From Pseudarthrobacter phenanthrenivorans Sphe3 (GTDB lineage Bacteria > Actinomycetota > Actinomycetes > Actinomycetales > Micrococcaceae), in assembly GCF_000189535.1 (NCBI RefSeq), contig NC_015147.1:30457-94456 (forward strand): a DNA stretch of 64,000 bases, written 5' to 3'. Shown in pieces: positions 59,511 through 64,000 of this stretch. Each line of letters opens with the position of its first letter. Position 1 is the stretch's first letter. Below the pieces are notes generated by a model. That model worked only from the letters and a program-made list of their open reading frames with translations, had not been told where the DNA came from and searched no databases. The translations under genes were made by a program, and so were the position numbers.

Positions 59511-59738
59511 ATGGCTCAGGGCGATATCGAGACGTACTACGAGGACGGCCAGTGGAAGAACAAGCGTGAGGGTACTGACCGCGCGTTCGGTGCCGGCTAT
59601 GGCACCAAGGACGAGGCAGTAGCCGCGGGCCGGGAAGCGGCCCAGGCTGACCAGGTCGAGCACGTCATCAAGAACCAGGACGGCCAGATCGGCTCTAAGA
59701 ACAGTTACGGCAACGATCCGCGGAACGTCCCGGGCTGA
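59511..59738 (+). CDS. DUF2188 domain protein
   Basis: 75 residues. GQWKNKREGTDRAFGAGYGTKDEAVAAGREAAQADQVEHVIKNQDGQIGSKNSYGNDPRNVPG in segments is the DUF2188 pattern of small bacterial proteins of unknown role (WxxKREGxxRA..., KEEAV..., HxxDGxI...). GAGGGAG precedes the ATG at 59511. Monocistronic, with its own terminator. Confidence 0.8.
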   Translation: MAQGDIETYYEDGQWKNKREGTDRAFGAGYGTKDEAVAAGREAAQADQVEHVIKNQDGQIGSKNSYGNDPRNVPG

Positions 59739-59781
59739 TTGCTGAGCGACGCCTTTGCGTTGCGGCTTGCTTGGGGGCACA

Positions 59782-59811
59782 AGAAAGGCCGGCGGTTAGG
59801 CCGGCCTTTCT
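59782..59811 (+). terminator. Terminator after the DUF2188 gene
   Basis: AGAAAGGCCGGC (59782-59793) and GCCGGCCTTTCT (59800-59811), a perfect 12-bp stem with 6-base loop, 43 bp after the stop codon. Confidence 0.85.
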
Positions 59812-60053
59812 GCGTTCTCCTCGGCAAAGGAAACTTATGGATTCAGCTTAGCTGAATGTTCTTCTTCGAGTGCTGCAGCCGCTGGGAGCGTCGTTGTTCC
59901 CTGGGGGCGCGGCACCTGGCGGGCGAGGACGTGGGATGCGTTAATCGGCGGTCCGTCGCTGGTGAGTCGCTGCTACGGTTCGCCCTGGGCGGCGGACCGC
60001 CCGACTTCTGGAAGGTTCCTGGCCTTCCCTGCGGCGATTGGGCTGGGCCCGTG

Positions 60054-60082
60054 CCGGGCGGGGTTTGGGATCCGCCGCCCGG
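60054..60082 (-). terminator. Terminator after parB
   Basis: CCGGGCGG (60054-60061) and CCGCCCGG (60075-60082) form an 8-bp stem just past the parB stop. The gap 59812-60053 shows no gene. Confidence 0.55.
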
Positions 60083-60097
60083 CGCAGAAGCCGTGGT

Positions 60098-61444
60098 CTA
60101 TCCGGCTGTCTCGGTCTTGTCGCCGCTGTCGATGATGATCTGCTCAACCTCGCTTGCGGTGTATCCCCAGAGGACCAGCTGGTTCAGGTAGTCCCGGTGG
60201 GTTTGGCTCGGTGAGCGCCACGAATCTTTTTGGATGGTCTTTTCATACCCGGCGCAGATCAACGCAATCAGTCCAAACTCCGGCCGGATGGTGGTCTTGG
60301 CGACGTGGTCCCTGAGCGGGTTCCACGCCCACTGGCTGGACTCTTCGAACTTCGCCCCCACCATCTCTGCGGCCACCTTCCCTTCGTAGCCGCTGGCGGT
60401 TTCAGAGTGGTGGGTGATCGCGTGGAGGGTGAAGTACTGCCAGCCCTTGGGGGCCTGCTTCTTCGCCAGCAGATTCTTGACCCATTCACGCCTAACCACA
60501 GTTGCGGACTGCATCAGCTTGTTGTTCTCGATCAGGGTCTTCCGTTCGGCTTTCTGCTCGTCGGTCATGGGGCCTTTGGGGGCCGAAGAGGTGCCGTAGC
60601 CGCTGTAGTAGCGGAGCGTGAAGCCCAGTTCTTTCCAGCCGCTGACCACGGCGACGGCGGAGTGTTCGCCGCGATAGTCCGTCTCAATGTAGACGGCGTT
60701 TCCGTCCTCGTCGGTGGCCGGTTCCCCATCCGCCCTTTTCAGCGAGGTAACGCGGAGGGTTTCGCTGTCCTCCCCGTATCCGCACTCGAAAACAACGAGG
60801 GTTCCTGCCGCCTCCAGTTCGGCGGTGAGTGCGGCCAGCGCTGCGGCGCGGTCGCGCTTGTCGCGCAGCTGCTGGGTGACGTGCAGGAGCATGTCGGGTT
60901 CGTCCATGATGACCGATTCGATTTCGGCCGTCGCGTCTTCGTCGGACTCAAATTCGGCGAGAATAAGGGCTTCTTCGATGGTGTAGCCCTTGCCCAGGGC
61001 GGCGGCTCCGGTCTCGGTGGACTTGGCTTTGAGGGCGGACTCGACGGTGGTCCTGGTCCGTCCGGTCTTCTTGGCGATCGCGGCGGCCGAGACGCCGATC
61101 AGGGACAGCTGGTGGTAGGCGTCGGCCTCGTCGGCTTCGGTGAGTTCGGCGCGCTGGATGTTCTCCACTACCTGCGTGACGATGCGTTCGGCTTCCTCGG
61201 GACTTTCGATGATCATCACCGGGATCAGGGGCCGAGCCGCTTCGACGGCGGCCCGGGTGCGGCGCTGGCCCATCAGGACGTGCACGGTTCCGTCGTCCCT
61301 GCGGTGGGCGATCACGGGTTCCATGACGCCGTGTACCTTGATACTGGCGATGAAATCTGAGGTGAGGGCGGCGTCCTTGCGGACGTTGACATCGACAGTC
61401 AGCGTTGCCGGGTCAAGCATTTCCAGCGTGGGTGCTGCGTTCAT
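60098..61444 (-). CDS. parB: ParB/Spo0J/RepB-family protein
   Basis: 448 residues from the ATG at 61444, seven bases after AAGGAG. ParB/sulfiredoxin fold: MLDPATLTVDVNVRKDAALTSDFIASIKVHGVMEPVIAHRR in segments, VLMGQRRTRAAVEAA (the GxRR CTP-contact motif), then an HTH in TEADEADAYHQLSLIGVSAAAIAKKTGRTRTTVESAL in segments. The C-terminal 200 residues are specific to plasmid members. Centromere binding in plasmid partition is the expected role, but no parA is adjacent. The frame is open through the upstream repeat, but the ribosome-binding site supports the start chosen. Confidence 0.8.
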   Translation of the reverse strand: MNAAPTLEMLDPATLTVDVNVRKDAALTSDFIASIKVHGVMEPVIAHRRDDGTVHVLMGQRRTRAAVEAARPLIPVMIIESPEEAERIVTQVVENIQRAELTEADEADAYHQLSLIGVSAAAIAKKTGRTRTTVESALKAKSTETGAAALGKGYTIEEALILAEFESDEDATAEIESVIMDEPDMLLHVTQQLRDKRDRAAALAALTAELEAAGTLVVFECGYGEDSETLRVTSLKRADGEPATDEDGNAVYIETDYRGEHSAVAVVSGWKELGFTLRYYSGYGTSSAPKGPMTDEQKAERKTLIENNKLMQSATVVRREWVKNLLAKKQAPKGWQYFTLHAITHHSETASGYEGKVAAEMVGAKFEESSQWAWNPLRDHVAKTTIRPEFGLIALICAGYEKTIQKDSWRSPSQTHRDYLNQLVLWGYTASEVEQIIIDSGDKTETAG

Positions 61445-61863
61445 GGTGTTGCTCCTTCTTGCCGAGAAGTGGGGTGGGTGGGGCGACCAATGGTGACCGG
61501 CCAGCTCCCCGCTCCCCCCGTTGTTTTTGGCTGCTGGCGAAGCTTGCGGAGCTGTGCACGTGCAGGCCCGTCTACCCGCCAGGGCAAGACCCGGGAAATC
61601 TTCGGAGGAAATAAGCGACGAAGGAGCGCCGGAGAAGACTTTCCCGGGCCGCAGGCCCCGGAGGAACGAAGGGGCTAGAGGGGCCGGAACGGGCACGTAC
61701 AATCCGAAGGACAGCAGCCAAAAACGTCGTAGACACACAGGTTCAGGGGGTCCGGAGCTCTGCGACGGCGCGCCCTGGACCCAACAGCCGGCCGCGCCAG
61801 CGGACGCCCATCAACTGGTTGAAGCGCAGCGGAAACCAGGGCGAGCCCAGCGAGCCTGCCCTT
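61438..61863. repeat. 426-bp direct repeat, copy 1 (parB leader)
   Basis: Identical, apart from one mismatch (61786), to 62950-63375. It covers the parB start codon and its upstream region. Inside, GTTTTTGGCTGCTG (61523-61536) is complementary to CAGCAGCCAAAAAC (61712-61725), and CCCGGGAAATCTTC (61590-61603) to GAAGACTTTCCCGGG (61634-61648) with a bulge, next to GGGCC-GCA-GGCCC (61646-61658). A structured leader transcript, promoter module or replication-type element is likely. Confidence 0.9.
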
Positions 61864-61954
61864 CCACTCCCCTGCCCAGGGACAACCCAACGGCACCACA
61901 GCCCATGGCTTGCCGCCGACGGCCGCCAACCGTGCACCTGGTTACTGCGGGATT

Positions 61955-62008
61955 GGCGGTCCGCCGCCGGCGACCACCAACGAAAGCCCGCCACGACGGC
62001 GGACCGCC
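61955..62008 (-). terminator. Inverted repeat after dprA
   Basis: GGCGGTCCGCCG (61955-61966) and CGGCGGACCGCC (61997-62008), perfect 12-bp arms with a 30-base loop, just beyond the dprA stop on the minus strand. Confidence 0.6.
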
Positions 62009-62047
62009 CGCGGTGACCGGCCCCGAAAGACCGGCCACCCTCCGGGT

Positions 62048-62956
62048 TTAGCTGGCGAGCAGTTCGGTCAACTCGGCCGCGTCTGTGACCAGTTCCGCGG
62101 CACCTTCTTTCAGGAGCCGGTGGCATCCTGCGGAGTTGGCGCTGTGGACGCTGCCGGGGACGGCGGCGACGTGCCGGGCGATGGTTTCGGCATGGTGCGC
62201 GGTGTTCAGTGCACCGGAGCGCCAGCGGGCCTCGACAACACAGGTCACTCCGGCCAGCGCGGCGATGATGCGGTTCCTCTGCAGAAAGCGGTACCGCGTG
62301 GGGGCGGATCCTGGGGGCAGTTCCGAGAGGGTCAGGCCGTTGGCGCGGATCGCGGCCGCGAGGTCGGCGTTTCCGGACGGGTAATCGCGGTCCAGCCCTC
62401 CGGCGAGGACGGCGATGGTGGCCGTGCCTTCTCCGGTGCTTCCGGCCAGTGCGGCGCGATGGGCGTGGGCGTCGATGCCGTAGGCGAGTCCGGCGATGAC
62501 GCAGATTCCGCGCTGCGCCAGGCTGTAGGCGAGGTCACCGGTAACAGCGGCGCCGTAGCTCGTGCAGTCACGTGAGCCTGCCAGTGCCGCGCAGCTGCCG
62601 GGATCGGGGATCCCGTTCCCGATGTTGCCCCGGTACCAGAGCCCGAAGGGCGCGTCCGGAAGGTCGTCCAGGCCGGTGGGCCAGTGCTCATCCCCAGGGA
62701 TCAGGAAACCACCGCCCAGGCGTTCGATGGTGGCCAGGTCCTTCTCCGGGTCCAGGTCCGGCACGCGGGGTGCCCAGCGCTTCAGCGCGGCGGCCAGCTC
62801 CTCGCCCGTCACGTCCGGGAGGGTGTGGGCGGGTTGGGCGCCGGTGGCGAGCCGTAGCGCGGCGTACGCGCCGAGCCTGCCAACAAGGGTCCGCCCAACC
62901 GTGTCGTTCGGTTCGAACAAGCGGGTCAGGGCTGCGCGTGCAATGCGGTCGTTCAT
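62048..62956 (-). CDS. dprA: DprA-like DNA-processing protein
   Basis: 302 residues from the ATG at 62956 with AAGGAG upstream, inside the repeat copy 2. Rossmann-fold DprA motifs: FGLWYRGNIG, ALAGSRDCTSYGAAVTGDLAYSLA in segments, VIAGLAYGIDAHAHRAAL, VLAGGLDRDYPSGNADL, and PTRYRFLQRNRIIAALAGVTCVVEA. Known DprA loads RecA on incoming single-stranded DNA. Plasmid-borne copies may protect or convert the transferred strand after conjugation (inference). No C-terminal winged helix is visible. Confidence 0.85.
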   Translation of the reverse strand: MNDRIARAALTRLFEPNDTVGRTLVGRLGAYAALRLATGAQPAHTLPDVTGEELAAALKRWAPRVPDLDPEKDLATIERLGGGFLIPGDEHWPTGLDDLPDAPFGLWYRGNIGNGIPDPGSCAALAGSRDCTSYGAAVTGDLAYSLAQRGICVIAGLAYGIDAHAHRAALAGSTGEGTATIAVLAGGLDRDYPSGNADLAAAIRANGLTLSELPPGSAPTRYRFLQRNRIIAALAGVTCVVEARWRSGALNTAHHAETIARHVAAVPGSVHSANSAGCHRLLKEGAAELVTDAAELTELLAS

Positions 62957-63375
62957 GGTGTTGCTCCTTCTTGCCGAGAAGTGGGGTGGGTGGGGCGACC
63001 AATGGTGACCGGCCAGCTCCCCGCTCCCCCCGTTGTTTTTGGCTGCTGGCGAAGCTTGCGGAGCTGTGCACGTGCAGGCCCGTCTACCCGCCAGGGCAAG
63101 ACCCGGGAAATCTTCGGAGGAAATAAGCGACGAAGGAGCGCCGGAGAAGACTTTCCCGGGCCGCAGGCCCCGGAGGAACGAAGGGGCTAGAGGGGCCGGA
63201 ACGGGCACGTACAATCCGAAGGACAGCAGCCAAAAACGTCGTAGACACACAGGTTCAGGGGGTCCGGAGCTCTGCGACGGCGCGCCCTGGACCCAACACC
63301 CGGCCGCGCCAGCGGACGCCCATCAACTGGTTGAAGCGCAGCGGAAACCAGGGCGAGCCCAGCGAGCCTGCCCTT
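62950..63375. repeat. 426-bp direct repeat, copy 2 (dprA leader)
   Basis: Same sequence as 61438-61863 at an offset of 1512 bp, with one mismatch (63298). The complementary arms lie at 63035-63048 and 63224-63237. It supplies the start codon and upstream control region of dprA, so parB and dprA have identical leaders. Recombination between copies would delete dprA exactly. Confidence 0.9.
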
Positions 63376-63396
63376 GCCCCTGAGTAGGGTTAGGGA

Positions 63397-63633
63397 ATGA
63401 GCGATCCGGCTCCACGCCCTGGCCACAGCAGTGACGCCAGGCGCGCAAGCGCATGGCTGTCACCGAGGACCTGGCGGGTCCTGGCTGTGGTGTTCACCGT
63501 TGCCGCGCTCGGATCGGTGGCGCTGGTCGCCGTGGATCTGGCTGTCGGCCGGCCGGCCGCCGGTGACCTCTTTATCACTTTCCTCAACGGCCTCGCGGCC
63601 GTCATCCTGTGGATGTTTGCGCGGCGGACATGA
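63397..63633 (+). CDS. Small two-helix membrane protein
   Basis: 78 residues. A basic N-terminus, hydrophobic VLAVVFTVAALGSVALVAVDLAVG (about 28-50) and LFITFLNGLAAVILWMFA (about 58-75), ending RRT. No family recognised. Starts 21 bp after the repeat, in the opposite orientation to dprA, with AGGG before the ATG. Immediately followed by a strong terminator. Confidence 0.6.
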   Translation: MSDPAPRPGHSSDARRASAWLSPRTWRVLAVVFTVAALGSVALVAVDLAVGRPAAGDLFITFLNGLAAVILWMFARRT

Positions 63634-63668
63634 CGAAGGGCCGGCACGTTGAATGTGCCGGCCCTTCG
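63634..63668 (+). terminator. Strong terminator
   Basis: CGAAGGGCCGGCAC (63634-63647) and GTGCCGGCCCTTCG (63655-63668), perfect 14-bp stem with 7-base loop, followed by CGGGTTTTCC. It ends the small membrane-protein gene and may also serve the minus-strand gene at 63725. Confidence 0.85.
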
Positions 63669-63724
63669 CGGGTTTTCCTCGGCAAAAGGAAATCTATGGG
63701 GTGCAGCGTCGGTGCTGCTTGCGG

Positions 63725-63877
63725 TTACAGCTCGTAGTCTCGGTGGTTCTTCCTGGGCCGGTCCACGGGGCCGGTGGCGGGGCCTGCTGTGAGCAGGCTC
63801 AGTTCCAGGATGTCTTCCAGGGGGCTCGCGTCCGGGGAAACGGTATCGTCCTCGGTCATGCGGAATTGATCTGCCAT
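63725..63877 (-). CDS. Small acidic protein of 50 residues
   Basis: Starts at the ATG at 63877 eight bases after AAGGAG and ends at TAA 63725-63727. Sequence MADQFRMTEDDTVSPDASPL, then an acidic helix (LEDILELSLLTAGP) and a basic tail ending DRPRKNHRDYEL. A good ribosome-binding site and protein-like composition support it, but no family is known. An internal Met at residue 7 is a less likely start. Confidence 0.55.
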   Translation of the reverse strand: MADQFRMTEDDTVSPDASPLEDILELSLLTAGPATGPVDRPRKNHRDYEL

Positions 63878-64000
63878 GCTCGGGACTCCTTGGCTGTGCG
63901 GGGATGAGGCTCCCTTTCACAGTATCGGCAGTTCCTGCGCGCGGGCTGGAAGTGGCGCCGCCCGCGCAGCGTTTACGCGGCCGGCGGAGATGTTCCTATA

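Noticed and set aside
61445..61738. In-frame 98-codon extension upstream of parB, and the identical extension upstream of dprA (62957-63250)
   Set aside because: It is the high-GC repeat read in one open frame. The same sequence before two unrelated proteins, and AAGGAG just before the internal ATGs, argue for an untranslated leader.
1..64000. CRISPR arrays, tRNA or rRNA genes
   Set aside because: I looked for regularly spaced repeats and for tRNA/rRNA-like segments and saw none I could support by eye.

Overview
The window looks like part of a large conjugative, catabolic plasmid from a high-GC actinobacterium, most likely an Arthrobacter-type member of the Micrococcaceae. The reasons are the high GC, frequent GTG starts, an actinobacterial transfer operon (DUF6668, TrbL-like, SCO6880-like, VirB4, VirD4 and DUF4913 proteins in one tightly coupled run), and a fused protocatechuate 4,5-dioxygenase with a phthalate 3,4-dioxygenase-type cluster, a combination known from Arthrobacter catabolic plasmids. 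No replication initiator or ParA gene was seen, so the plasmid extends beyond the window.

Layout. 1-9225: type IV secretion/conjugation genes, preceded by a divergent HTH regulator whose upstream region carries four phased 10-bp repeats. 9266-9385: a 120-bp nested palindrome with inverted TTATCCAC (DnaA-box-like) elements. 9471-11172: a complete IS1380-family element with a frameshifted transposase. It sits directly before a SIR2-domain gene resembling phage-defence sirtuins and a nucleotidyltransferase gene. 14361-22030: a LysR regulator divergent from a protocatechuate meta-cleavage operon (ligJ, ligK, ligI, ligAB fusion, ligC, an aldo/keto reductase and a ModA-like protein). 22459-34351: a phthalate-type operon on the minus strand (ABC importer, isochorismatase-like hydrolase, MFS carrier, aldo/keto reductase, ring dioxygenase, ferredoxin, reductase, class II aldolase-type decarboxylase, IclR regulator). 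34893-47181: a second, paralogous ring-dioxygenase system with its own ferredoxin, reductase, decarboxylase, dehydrogenase, MFS carrier and a tripartite tricarboxylate transporter, apparently governed by a GntR/FCD repressor with AATGGT-N3-ACCATT-like operators in three control regions. 48017-50957: a recombinase/HTH/recombinase cassette. 51261-63877: plasmid backbone, with mobilisation genes (coiled-coil protein, relaxase, MobC, candidate oriT), small HTH proteins, an SSB with an in-frame N-terminal extension, NrdH, ParB and DprA. ParB and DprA share a 426-bp near-identical leader that can fold into nested stems.

How the genes fit together. The two dioxygenase systems probably take up and cis-dihydroxylate different aromatic dicarboxylic acids, rearomatise and decarboxylate them, and feed protocatechuate into the single lig pathway, which ends in pyruvate and oxaloacetate. 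The transfer and mobilisation genes make the package self-transmissible. Several genes are broken by one or a few indels (IS1380 transposase, first recombinase, one IclR regulator); for the first two, assembly or sequencing errors cannot be excluded from sequence alone.
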